Assembly: GCA_008360975.2 (NCBI GenBank)
Contig: CM039210.1
Coordinates: 15,936,293-16,000,292, forward strand
Length of the DNA: 64,000 nt
Origin: Lichenostomus cassidix
Taxonomy: Eukaryota; Chordata; Aves; Passeriformes; Meliphagidae
Reading direction: 5' to 3'
Shown here: piece by piece, positions 52,873 through 63,226 of the stretch
How positions within the stretch are numbered: position 1 is the first letter of the stretch
How the letters are laid out: the number at the start of each line of letters is the position of its first letter
Made by a program: the position numbers and the translations under genes
Notes under the pieces: generated by a model
What the model was told of the DNA's origin: nothing
What the model saw: the letters and a program-made list of their open reading frames with translations, nothing else
Databases searched by the model: none

Positions 52873-54280
52873 TGAGAAAGATTCTCTGAGCTTTTGCCCC
52901 CCCTTCCACCAGCACAGCGGCACCTGTTTGTGGCTTCCAGGGTTGAAGGCTTGTCTTGGTTTGAAAGACAGGTGTCTGCCAAGAGAGGTTGAACCCTCCC
53001 TTAGATCAGAGAATGTGATTTTTTTTTCCCTCCCTCTGAATTATTTAATTTTGTAAATCAAGGGCTTTCGGGCAAAGGTATGGGAAAAAAGGAATATCAG
53101 TTCTTTACTAGTATCTATAAACAAACAATAACAATAATAGCAACCACAACTAGAACCAGAAAACCAATAGCAGATAACTTGTGAGCTGCTGAGCCTTCTC
53201 CCGTGTGGTGTAATCACAGTTGCAAGCAGCAGGGGCGCTGTTGAGCTCCCGGCCCGGCAGGGCAGGTGCGATGACTCCCGAGCGGCTGCAGGTGGCGCTG
53301 TGGCGCAGGGTCGGGTCAGTGTTGGGGAGCTGCAATGGCGGACAGGCTGAGAAACATGCAGGGCATCGAAAAGCAGCTCGGAGCAGCGAGAAAGCAGGGC
53401 AGCAGGGGCGGGCGCCGGCTCTCTCTCTCTCTCTCTCTCCCCTGCCAGCGAGGATTTCTGCAGTCACAGCAGATGCCGCGGTCTCGTGCGGCAGAGGGCG
53501 GGGACAGGCAGCAGAGGCCGCGGGGCTCTCCCGGCAGCAGCCGCGAGGGAACGCAGCCCGGGGGGAAAACGTGCCCTTCCCCGTGGGGAGAAAGGTTGAA
53601 TCAAAGCTCACCCAGCCAGGAGAAGAGAAAAAAACAGGGCACAGTTGGATTCGCTTTGATCCCAGGCGAAGAGCAAAAAAGAGCAGCCTCTCCTCTCAGC
53701 GTCCGAACCAGGAGTGAGAGTTCCCAGGGCCGGCTCTTCCCTTACCGTGCCCTCCCAAGCACACCTTTTGTCTTTTACAAAAGACTTGATGGCTCTAAAA
53801 CACCCAACTATTTGTTGCTTAGTAACAGGAATGGGAAGAAATTCCAAAGGTACTCAACCCCCCACAAGGCTGAACTCTTAATTCAAATTCAAATTGTAGG
53901 TAACAGCTCTGGCCTGATGGCTTATCAGCTAAAGCATGCATTTGAAACCAGCACAGAAACCGCTGAATCATCCCATGAAGGACCTTCACCTTGGAGGGGG
54001 CTTTGGGGGTCTCCAAAGACCACCAGGACATACAGAGAATACGTGGTGCACATGCTAATGATATTAATGACTTCCGAGAAATGATTTGTATAACCACTCA
54101 TATCCTGAAGAATGTAATTATTATTCATGAATTTTACCTATAACACTGTGTCTTTGGGGGTACTGAGGTGTGTGTGTTTGGTGGAAACAATTCCCACACA
54201 TCTGGTGCACTGAATAAAGCAAATACCCACTTCTCTGATTTGGCCTCTGAAGTGTCTCTGAGCTCGATTGGGGCGAATCA
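52873..54280 (+). mobile_element. 5' LTR of provirus G, interrupted by a solo LTR
   Basis: From about 54050 to 54280 it is nearly the same as 59645-59878: the CCTGAAGAATGTAAT, GAATAAAGCAAATACCCAC and GGGGCGAATCA stretches. The upstream part shares CCCTTCCACCAGCACAG with 59543. It ends CA at 54280, three bases before the primer site. The exact 5' edge against the CR1 is uncertain. The inner solo LTR occupies 52952-53866. Confidence 0.7.
52952..53866 (-). mobile_element. Solo ERVL LTR of the provirus F family (minus)
   Basis: It is flanked by AGGCT (52947-52951 and 53867-53871). It starts TGTCTTGGTTTGAAAG and ends CCCCCCACA, and aligns throughout with 29446-30338. It holds a CT repeat (53421-53440). 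The 5-bp duplication agrees with provirus A. Confidence 0.92.
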
Positions 54281-54283
54281 AAC

Positions 54284-54301
54284 TGGCACCCCAGATGGGA
54301 C
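54284..54301 (+). other. Primer binding site of provirus G, tRNA-Arg type
   Basis: TGGCACCCCAGATGGGAC, identical to the minus-strand site at 44-61. Confidence 0.75.
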
Positions 54302-55040
54302 CCTGACTCTGCTCAGCTGCCGGATCCAGGGGTAAGCAGACTTCCCAGTCGCAACCCTGAATTTTCAGGGGGAGCTCAGCTGTCCTTTGGCTCACGGTGG
54401 GAGTAGACTAAGGACCATCTGCACCAAATTAAGGTATTTGCTACTTTTAAAATAAATGCCTGCAGGTCCGGGGTGCTGGTCCCCGAGGGTGGGTTGAGAC
54501 TGGGTCTCCCAAAATTAGTCCCGGGCAAGGGGTTGGACCCCGCTGTCAAGAAAAGGTACTTTTAAAGGGTTGGACCCCGGGATTGGACCCCGCTATAGTG
54601 AAAGGTACCTTTAAGGGGGTTGGACTCCACTGTACTACACCACCATACTGTGATTTTTGTTCTGTCTGTCGTTATTTTGTCACTGTATTACTGTGTCATT
54701 ATTTTGTTACTGTGTGAGTGGGAATGAATGAGAAAAGTGAAGCGACTGGCCAAGAATGAATGAGTATAAATCATATATAAACTGTTGGTTTGGAGTATCT
54801 GGAGGGGGGCAGATTGTATTATTGAAGGGAAAGATTTTAACTGCTGTGATAAATACATAATAATATAGTGTTGGCTTTTCGTAGATATTCATTGTGTGTA
54901 TGGTTTTATTCTTTTTACAGAAGTAGTCTTGTCATAAAGATAGAGGTATATAACCAATGTTTTAATTTCTGTTATGAACTAGATTTCAATATAGTAGTAA
55001 AATAACTAGTAAAAGTAGTTTAAAAGACTTTCCTTTACTA
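54302..55040 (+). other. Leader of provirus G with repeats and splice-donor-like site
   Basis: The untranslated leader has a donor-like CCAGGG/GTAAGC at about 54327-54338. A degenerate repeat at 54531-54632 contains GGTTGGACCCCGCT and AAAGGTACxTTTAA blocks in two to three copies. No gag frame follows; sequence of another kind takes over near 55040. Confidence 0.5.
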
Positions 55041-55051
55041 ACCACACTACC

Positions 55052-55504
55052 TGCTTGACTGGATAACACCCAAAAAGAAGACCTGCCATTGATACCTGAC
55101 TATCAGCCTATAACTAGATGCAAGGACTATGGACCCAAGCCCAAACTGGGAGACGATAACCAAGGCTGGAAGAAACCACAGCCGAAAAAGCGCATGCTCT
55201 AAAAAGGTGGGACCAAGGAGGAGCCATGCAAAACAGTTCTTGGAACATGCAAAATAGTTTTGAGAAAAGTTTGAATATGCATGAATGCTTATGAATAGGC
55301 ATGAGGCTGACGCAATACAAAGAGTATTTAAGACAACTCCCTCACTGGCAGGTGTGCTTCTTGGCTTAGGACCAAGCACCCAGCGCTGTTTCTTTGCTTT
55401 ATTGTTTGGTGTCCCCTATTGTCTTTTATTAAACTTTTAAATTTCAACAGGAGAGTGAAGCTCGTTTTTCACACTGCTGAATTGAAAACACTCAGACCCC
55501 AACA
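55052..55504 (+). mobile_element. Possible LTR
   Basis: It has a TATTTAAGA box near 55324, a CTTTTATTAAACTTTT polyadenylation region near 55420, and an end reading CAGACCCCAACA. The start TGCTTGACTGG is tentative and no duplication was seen. Confidence 0.4.
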
Positions 55505-58500
55505 CCTTTCTAATATTGCTCCTTTAGATTTTGCCTTTAAAATTCTGTTTTGTGTGTGGAAACAGTTGTGAAACTTAAACTTAGTGCACATGTATTAATT
55601 GTGAGAGGAAGTGATATTGTCTATTTGCTCAAGTGCTTTTGAAATTTTTTAATGTGTGTGCACGTACTGTGTTTGCAAAATTTTACCTGTGTTAATTTGC
55701 ATTTTGCCGGCATATAAATTTATGCGGGGACAGGCGTGAGATAAAAATAACTAATTGAATCTAATAAGTACCTCTTTAGAACTCCTGTGTGTAGCTGCTG
55801 GAATATGGCTGTATAGAATGTTGTAGTAGATAGAGCTTGCAAGTAAATAAGAGTAAAAAAGAAGGAAGAGAGGAGAAGTATTTCAAGACCCTCCCCCATC
55901 TTGCCTAAAATTTTGGCAGCTGACCCAGGGCGAGCTGCAATTCCCTGTATCCTCCTGTTTCAGAGCAGCAATAGCAAGCGCAGAGGTGCGGGGCTGGGTG
56001 CACTGGCTGGGGGACTGTGGGGAGGTGCGGAGCCGAGCTAGAGCTGTGAGACAGCTGTGAGCTCAGCACCAGGCAGTCCCTGACCCTGCCAGCCCCTGGG
56101 GCAGGGCGGCTGTGGCCTCCCAGCCTCCGTGAGGCTGCGGGACACCCTGGTCACCTTTGGTGCTGCTGGCCTTGCCTGCTGAGAGCCTAGGAGGGGGCAG
56201 GGCTGCGTTTGGATACTGCAGAGGGAATGTTTAGAAATGTAGATTGTCTGTTAAGAGTTCTGTCTGGGTCACCAGAATGACTTTGTAAGACAATGAGCAC
56301 CCTCAGGCAGTAGTGGGGGTGGGGGATAGAGGAAGGGCAGAAGCCCCTGAACAAACTGGTTAAAAAGATACTGCAAATGTATGTAAGAAAAGATAAAGAA
56401 AAGGCAAAGGCAAAAGTGATGCCAAAGGTATTACAGCCCCAAAAGAATAAACTGCGAAGTCCCCGGGGCAGAGGAGACAGAGCCAGCCACCAAGACATGG
56501 CAAAGGCATTCCCTCCTCAGCAAGAGAAAGCTGATCAGAGCAGCAGCTGATAAGAGATCAGACTGCTATCTGCAGGACAGAGTCACTGAAAGCAGGAATG
56601 TCTGTAGAAACAACTGAATCCTCAAGAGGTTCAGTCCTCTCTGTATGGTTTGTTGTCATGGCAAGTAACTTTTGCAAAAGTGTTTTTCCCCATGCTTTGA
56701 AAATTTAGCAGCCACTTTTGGAGAACACGGTGGCCTGATGCTAATTTTGTGAGTTGCCAGATCCAGTGGCTGGCAGCTATTCATTGTCTCAGAATGTAGC
56801 CAGAGGCTGGCCGCACTGTCTGCAAAAGTTGTGCAGTCAGGGCTCTGATGGTAAATGAAGCCTAAAGGCTGACAATAGGAATATACCTCATAAGTTTCAC
56901 ACCAAGCTAAAGATTTATTAACTCAAAGAACATCTGAGTAGATGACCAGCACAGTTATTGTACTGTGAATCTTGTCTAGTAAAACAAGAGTATTTAAGAA
57001 AAACCCCAAAAAAACCAAAAAACAAGGGGTCTGACTCAGCCTCCTTAAAGAAGTTGAAGAAAGCCCATGACTGCACAACATTCAGGTAATAAATCTCCAG
57101 ACCCATGCTAGGGAAGATTTGCGAGGCACTCCCTGGTCTGGGGAGAAAATGTATTTAGTAGTGAGTCTTCAAAAGTACTAGAAGAGTAACAATTTAAAAG
57201 ATACACTATCATTAATGAAAGAAAGTTAAAATAAGTGAAACATTGCCTCTCACATAGTCAGCTTGAGCAGCAGAGCTGTAAGTGCTTGTAAAATCCTGCA
57301 AAGTATATCGAGACAAAATAGTGAATATTTTTTACTAATTCTAAATATGCATATAGAGTAATACATGCATTTAAGAAATTATAAGAAAAAAAATTATTAA
57401 CCTGCAAGAGTAAAACATTAGTTCATTAAATCTTCATTTCTCACTTATTAAAAACTTGATTTGTATAAGAATTTCCAATAGAGAGTTGAAAGAGGCAAGA
57501 ATTCATCCTTCTCCCCACTCTAACATGTGTTATCACTGTGCAAGTTTGTTTTAACATCCTTAAGTGTGTCCTCATCAGATAAAAAGCTGTGTGAGACAAG
57601 GAACCACTCAAGCCACAGAAGCAAAAGAACTGCTAACTTCCCTCACAACTGTGAGATCTATGGCCAGAGACTCCTCTCCAATGTGAAACTCCAGACAAAG
57701 AAGACACAAAAGAACCATATTGGACAATATAATATACAGTAAATCAGTTAAAAGCTGCAACACCAAAATGAAACTCATTAAATGGTTTTGCCTTTTGTAT
57801 TTCCAGAACAGTGTTATCCACAGTCAGCTATCCTAGCAAAACCTTGTAATAATTGTAATGGCAAGTATGGCTTCAGATGCAAAGGGGTAAGTAAGCCAGA
57901 AAAAAAAAAAAAGAGAAAGCTATATGGGCTTAAATCTAAATTTGTGAAATTGAAATATAACAATAACAAAATAATTTTACTTTTAAAATGAAAAGGTTTC
58001 AAAAGGATGGCTGGCTATTCTACTAAGTAGTTCTAACTGTTGCTGTTTAATGCATATTTGTTTGCCCAGTGTTTGAGAATGCTAAGCCCCACAAAAGGAA
58101 AATACTGCCTTTGAAAAACCGCTAAAAGTCATAGACCAATCTGCCAAGCTTTGGGCTCTGCAATTTTAAAGATAATTTTAAATTTAAAATAGCAGTTAAA
58201 AGTGCCATTTTTCAGTAGCACATTTGAGGTCCTAAAAAGAGCTCGCAAAATCGTATAAAAGGATCCTAAACGTCTGTTGATTTATGTGAGTGGCTAATAT
58301 TTGTGAGCATATTTTTTCTGTAAATTGAAAGATAATCTAGATTTACAGAGAGTAAAACAAAAGACTGAAAAGGAGAGAAAAGATAGCCTAATGGATCACA
58401 AGCAAAAGACTAACAGTATGAGAGTCTTAGTCAGTTATCCTTTATGCTTTCTTCTCTCCTTTCTGCTCTGTTTGCTAGAAATTCTACCAAGGTGAGGAAG

Positions 58501-58980
58501 AAAAGTACCCCATTTTGCAAGCAAGAAAAGCTATCAGTGGTCCTGGTCACTGTCTGGAGCCATGATGTGAGCTGCCAAAACTAGAAAAATTAATGTCTCT
58601 GAGACACTTCAAAATGCCAGTGTGTGTGGTGTGTGTGGGGAAGGGGCAGGTCAGACCTTGCCCTGGTGAGACAGTGAACTGCCTCTTAACTCAGCCCCAG
58701 AGCATCCCAGCCCTACAGTGAGGTCCAGTCATGGACACAGCAGAGGCAGTGCTGCACAGAGCTCCAAGCCCAGCCCTGTAGTGGGGCCAGCCATGCACAC
58801 AGCAGAGGCAGTGCTCCATTCTCCCCATCCCTGACTCCAGAGGAACCTGCTGGCGGATGGAAGGCCCAAGAAAGCCAAAAGAATTAACATTCCTCTTAGA
58901 ATTTCTATAGATTCTGTCTTTCTTCTTTTTCTTCAAAATAACTGCTCAACCAGTATCTCTCCACATTAGTGTTGTTTCTC
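55505..58980. other. Mostly unassigned DNA inside the provirus G interval
   Basis: No convincing gene. A GC-rich block lies at 55900-56200 and AT-rich DNA afterwards. Short Lys-rich frames near 57780-57990 come from an A run. The interval separates the G leader from the G env fragment, so it is either inserted host-like DNA or unrelated DNA between two element pieces. Confidence 0.4.
58706..58831 (+). repeat. Two-copy tandem repeat, 63-bp period
   Basis: CCCAGCCCT blocks start at 58706 and 58769. Both copies carry GACACAGCAGAGGCAGTGCT or a close variant. Confidence 0.7.
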
Positions 58981-59300
58981 AACAAAGCTTACTCCGAACT
59001 TTTATACTAATATATAAACCCACCAATTTTCACAGTTTTGCCAGGTAGTTTATACCCTGGCCCAAAGTAAGTAAACTAAAGAAGAATCGTTCTACCATTG
59101 TAGAGACCATAATGAATGCCACTGCAGATGCCATAAGAGCACAGCAAATCAAGATTAAGAACATCTCACAATTAACTATAGATTTGCTGTATGCCAAAAG
59201 AGAAAGAGTATGTACAGTTATAAATACAAGCTGTTGCAATTATGTTAATCCTAACTTAAACAAATGTATATAATAGTTATTTGTGTTATTGCATTGTTAT
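58981..59300 (+). pseudogene. Env transmembrane-subunit fragment of provirus G
   Basis: A frame through 59090-59250 shows a heptad-like stretch (AIRAQQIKIKNISQLTIDLL), then CTVINTSCC, a CX6CC arrangement as in gamma/alpha-type TM subunits. Stops follow and the anchor is degraded. A related piece is found in provirus D (63048-63220). Confidence 0.6.
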
Positions 59301-59451
59301 TTACTGTCTGCAATAGTAGTTATTGTTGTATGATATTATGTACTTGAAATTGCAGTGCTTATATTCAATGGCAAAAGTACAAATTTAGATATGAAATAGA
59401 AAAAAAGTACTTTTCATGACATACAAGATTTGTAAAGAATTACAAAATTAC

Positions 59452-59467
59452 AAAAAGAAAAGGGGGG
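59452..59467 (+). other. Polypurine tract before the G/D LTR
   Basis: AAAAAGAAAAGGGGGG plus A stands between the env fragment and the LTR. Confidence 0.65.
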
Positions 59468-59878
59468 ATTCAGAAAGGAGTGGTCAAATAGAAAACCCAA
59501 ATCTATTTGCACTTCAACCATTCTTGTTTCTTTGAGCTTTCAGCCCTTCCACCAGCACAGTGCCTGTCAGTTCTGGCCTTGTGGATTCCCTTAATCTTAT
59601 CAAGATAAAAGGGGGCAAAAGGAATCCTTTTGCCATTGAGCACAAGAAATCGCTAATAATATTAATGACTTATGAGAAGTAATTTGTATAACCACTCCTA
59701 TCCTGAAGAATGTAATGAATATTCATTAATTTTACCTATAACACTGAGTCTTTGGTGTACTGAAGTGTGTGTGTTTAGTGGAAACAATTCCCCACACATC
59801 CGGTGCACCGAATAAAGCAAATACCCACTTCTCTGACTTGGTCTCTGAAGTGTCTCTGAGCTTAATTGGGGCGAATCA
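59468..59878 (+). mobile_element. LTR between G env fragment and D pol
   Basis: It matches the R-U5 part of the LTR ending at 54280 and ends GGGGCGAATCA at 59878. AATAAA lies near 59811. It follows a polypurine tract and so acts as a 3' LTR. No primer site follows: pol-coding sequence begins at the next base. The U3 start lacks a clear TG. Confidence 0.7.
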
Positions 59879-62800
59879 GTATGGGATGTCAAAATTCCAG
59901 GAAGATCAAAACAGGCTTCCTCAGTGGTTATTGAACTGCTGGAAGGAGTACAGCCAGTATCAGTAAAGCAATATCCACTAAGGCATGAAGCACGGGTAGG
60001 AATAGAACCAATAATTGCTAAATTTATTGATCAAGGGTTGTTGAGAGAATATAGGTCTGCCTACAGTACCCCAATTCTACCAGTGCAAAAGCCAAATGGA
60101 AGTTACAGATTAGTACAGGACCTGAGGGCAATAAATGCAATAACAAAACCACTACATCCTGTAGTGTCTAACCCTTTCACCTTGCTAACAAAATTGCAAA
60201 GTGACTGGGTGTGGTTTTCAGTTTTAGATTTAAAAGATGCTTTCTTTTGTCTGCCATTAGCTGAAAGCAGTCAGGAAATTTTTGCCTTTGAATGGGAAAA
60301 CCCCAAAACAGGGAGAAAAATCCAACTTACATGGACTGTATTGCCACAAGGATTCAAAAATAGCCCCACAATATTTGGAGATCAATTAGCTAAAGAACTG
60401 GAAGGCTGGACGCCGCCCCTTGGGGAAGGTACACTTCTGCAGTATGTTGATGACCTACTAATAGCAACAAGGACTCGTGAAGACTGCAAGAATTGGACTG
60501 TAAGCCTTTTAAACTTCCTGGGACTAAATGGATATAGGGTCTCTCCTGAGAAGTCTCAGTTGGTCCTCCAGAAAGTTACATATCTGGGATATGAATTGGC
60601 AGGAGGAGAGAGAGCCTTGGGAAACAACAGGAAGGAGGCAATCTGTCAAATGCCCCGGCCAACTACAATCAAAGAACTGAAAACCTTTCTGGGCATGACA
60701 GGATGGTGTAGGTTGTGGATCCCTCGTTATGGGTTGATTGTGAAACCCCTGTACCTACTCCTAAAGGAAACCAAGGGGACCTACCTATGCTGGACACCAG
60801 AGACTAATAATGCATTTGTAACTCTGAAACGTGAGCTAATGCAAGCCCGGGCATTGGGTATACCAGATATCACTAAACCTTTTCAGTTGTTCTCACATAA
60901 GAGGCAAGGACTGGCGTTGGGACTTTTGGCACAGAAGCTGGGACCCTACAAAAGGCCAGTGGCTTATTTCTCTAAGCAATTGGATGTGGTCAGCCGAGGA
61001 TGGCCCGCCTGCCTGCGTGCAGTGGCAGCTGTGATCCTGGACATAGAAGAAGCCCGCAAGTTCACAATGGGCCAGAAGATAACTGTTTTTGTCTCTCATA
61101 CAGTGTCAGCAGTGCTCACACAGAAAGGAAATCACTGGTTAACCCCATCTCGCTTTCTCAAATATCAAGCTGTCCTAGCAGAATCAGACAATGTGAGTAT
61201 CCAGGTAACCAACATCTTAAATCCAGCAGCTTACCTCCAGGGCAGAGCTACCGAAGAGCCTGTACAACATGACTGCATTGAAACCATGGAGGCAGTTTAC
61301 TCCAGCCGTCCAGACCTGAAGGACTCTCCGCTGGAAGATGCGGAAAACTGGTTCACTGATGGAAGCAGTTATGTCAGAGATGGTAAACGCCTTGCTGGGT
61401 ATGCAGCTACAACCACAGATGCCGTCATTGAAGCAAAACTGTTACCTGTGGGGACATCTGCTCAAAAGGCTGAGATAATAGCTCTAACTCGAGCCTTGGC
61501 ACTAGCCAAAGGAAAGCCTGTCAACATTTGGACTGATTCAAGGTATGCTTTTGGGGTGGTACATGCTCATGGGGCTATCTGGAAGGAGAGGGGTTTATTA
61601 ACCTCGCAGAAGAAAGAAGTCAAGCATGCTACTGAAATCTTACAATTGCTAGAAGCAGTGCTGAAACCTTTAAAAGTGGCTATAATGCATTGTAAAGGGC
61701 ACTCCCAGGGGAACACCATCCCTGAACTGGGAAATGCTATGGCAGACAAAACAGCAAAGGCAGTGGCTGGTGCAGTTCAAATACAAGCCCTAGCTCTAAT
61801 CCCTTCTAGCATCCTTATGGGTGAGAAACCCCCACTATATGACACCGATGATTTGAATTGGATACAAAAAGAGAAAGGACAAATAGGAGCAGACGGGTGG
61901 GCTAGAATAAAGGATCTCCTGGTCATACCCAGAAAATTGTTATTTATCCAAAGCGAACATTCCAAAACACATTGGGGAGTTGATGCCTTACATAACCATT
62001 TAAAGAGCAAAGTGATAGCAACAAAATTAAAGGAGACAATCGAGGACATAACTTCCACTTGTGAAATCTGTCTTAGAAACAACCCTAATACCACTGTTAG
62101 GCAAAACACTGGAACAATCCTCAAAGGAGCCTTACCAGGGGATGTATGGCAAATTGACTTTTCTGAATTACCTAGAAAAGGGGGATACAAGTACCTTTTA
62201 GTCCTCACAGACACTTTCTCCGGTTGGCCGGAAGCCTTCCCTTGTAGAACAAATAAAGCTAGAGAAGTTGTTAAAGCCTTAGTACAAGAAATAATTCCAC
62301 GATTTGGGGTACCCAGGGAAATTAATTCTGATAGGGGATCACACTTTGTAGCTCAGGTGGTTCAGGGAGTAAGTAATCTACTAGGCATATGCTGGCAACT
62401 ACATCCACCATACAGGCCACAGGCAAATGGACAAGTCGAAAAGATGAATCACTTAATAAAGCAACAATTAGCCAAAATTTGTCAAGAAACCAACTTATAT
62501 TGGTATCAGGCTCTGCCCATGGCTTTGCTAAGAATTAGGGGAAAACCACGGCTCAAGGAAAAACTGAGTCCCTTTGAAATTTTGTATGGAAGGCCCTATG
62601 GAACAAATGTGATTCACAATGACAGTGTGGCTCTGGTAGGGCAAAACTATCTAATAGATTATGTAAAATATTTAGGTCAAAAGTTACAATCAATACACAC
62701 TACTGTTGTTAATTGTAAACCCCCACCACCTGATAAACCCTTTCATAATGTGAATCTGGGGGACTGGGTTTATGTTAAGTCTCTTTCAGGAAATCCACTC

Positions 62801-62977
62801 CAGGAAAAGTGGGAAGGACCTTATCAAACGTTGCTGGTGACTCATACAGCAATTAAAGTACAGGGAAAATCGACTTGGATGCATTATACCAGGACCAAAC
62901 TCGCACCAAGACCAGAGTGGGAGACAAGAAGAACAGGACCTCTGCGCCTTCAAATACGAAAAATCAATACAACATGA
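59879..62977 (+). CDS. pol: Pol of provirus D (RT, RNase H, integrase; protease missing)
   Basis: The frame is open from 59849 in the LTR and reads pol from VWDV (59879), the point just after protease by alignment with ERV C pol. Numbering from the codon at 59924: RT has LVQDLRAIN, LPQGFKNSP and YVDD (174-177). RNase H has FTDGSS and WTDSRYAFG. Integrase has HSKTHWG, a CEIC zinc half, the triad Asp745, Asp803 and Glu839 in DD35E spacing, and the C-terminal WEGPYQTLL. There is no internal stop over 1017 codons. Gag, protease and primer site are absent, so the enzyme would have no normal way to be made. The stop overlaps an env start as ATGA (62974-62977). Confidence 0.88.
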   Translation, partial: VWDVKIPGRSKQASSVVIELLEGVQPVSVKQYPLRHEARVGIEPIIAKFIDQGLLREYRSAYSTPILPVQKPNGSYRLVQDLRAINAITKPLHPVVSNPFTLLTKLQSDWVWFSVLDLKDAFFCLPLAESSQEIFAFEWENPKTGRKIQLTWTVLPQGFKNSPTIFGDQLAKELEGWTPPLGEGTLLQYVDDLLIATRTREDCKNWTVSLLNFLGLNGYRVSPEKSQLVLQKVTYLGYELAGGERALGNNRKEAICQMPRPTTIKELKTFLGMTGWCRLWIPRYGLIVKPLYLLLKETKGTYLCWTPETNNAFVTLKRELMQARALGIPDITKPFQLFSHKRQGLALGLLAQKLGPYKRPVAYFSKQLDVVSRGWPACLRAVAAVILDIEEARKFTMGQKITVFVSHTVSAVLTQKGNHWLTPSRFLKYQAVLAESDNVSIQVTNILNPAAYLQGRATEEPVQHDCIETMEAVYSSRPDLKDSPLEDAENWFTDGSSYVRDGKRLAGYAATTTDAVIEAKLLPVGTSAQKAEIIALTRALALAKGKPVNIWTDSRYAFGVVHAHGAIWKERGLLTSQKKEVKHATEILQLLEAVLKPLKVAIMHCKGHSQGNTIPELGNAMADKTAKAVAGAVQIQALALIPSSILMGEKPPLYDTDDLNWIQKEKGQIGADGWARIKDLLVIPRKLLFIQSEHSKTHWGVDALHNHLKSKVIATKLKETIEDITSTCEICLRNNPNTTVRQNTGTILKGALPGDVWQIDFSELPRKGGYKYLLVLTDTFSGWPEAFPCRTNKAREVVKALVQEIIPRFGVPREINSDRGSHFVAQVVQGVSNLLGICWQLHPPYRPQANGQVEKMNHLIKQQLAKICQETNLYWYQALPMALLRIRGKPRLKEKLSPFEILYGRPYGTNVIHNDSVALVGQNYLIDYVKYLGQKLQSIHTTVVNCKPPPPDKPFHNVNLGDWVYVKSLSGNPLQEKWEGPYQTLLVTHTAIKVQGKSTWMHYTRTKLAPRPEWETRRTGPLRLQIRKINTT

Positions 62978-63226
62978 TCTGGATCATGCTAGTGACACTG
63001 GTAATTGGGGCAGGTGCATGGGACCAAAATGCATACCTTCAATTAATTGACAGTTATAAATACAAGCTGCTGCAGTTACAAAATACGAACATTGCATCAG
63101 ATCACATTAGATGACACTTCTTGAAGGTTTAAAGAGGTATGGGACAAACTTATAGCATGGTTACCCAACTTAACCTGGCTTAAACAATTGTTTGTTATAG
63201 TTAATTGTATTTTTGCATTGTCACTT
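62974..63226 (+). pseudogene. Env of provirus D, nearly all deleted
   Basis: A signal-peptide-like start (MIWIMLVTLVIGAGAW) is followed after about ten residues by a jump, in another frame, to the TM cysteine motif (TVINTSCC, 63049) and a membrane-anchor-like stretch (LFVIVNCIFALS). The surface subunit and most of TM are gone. A TGA near 63122 interrupts the rest. An LTR at 63227 ends it. Confidence 0.65.

Noticed and set aside
53421..53441. CT dinucleotide run as a separate repeat locus
   Set aside because: It is an internal, length-variable part of the F-family LTR; shorter versions occur at 29910 and 36082.
57782..57991. Lys-rich 69-codon frame
   Set aside because: Low complexity from an A run; no upstream or downstream support and no similarity that I can recognise.
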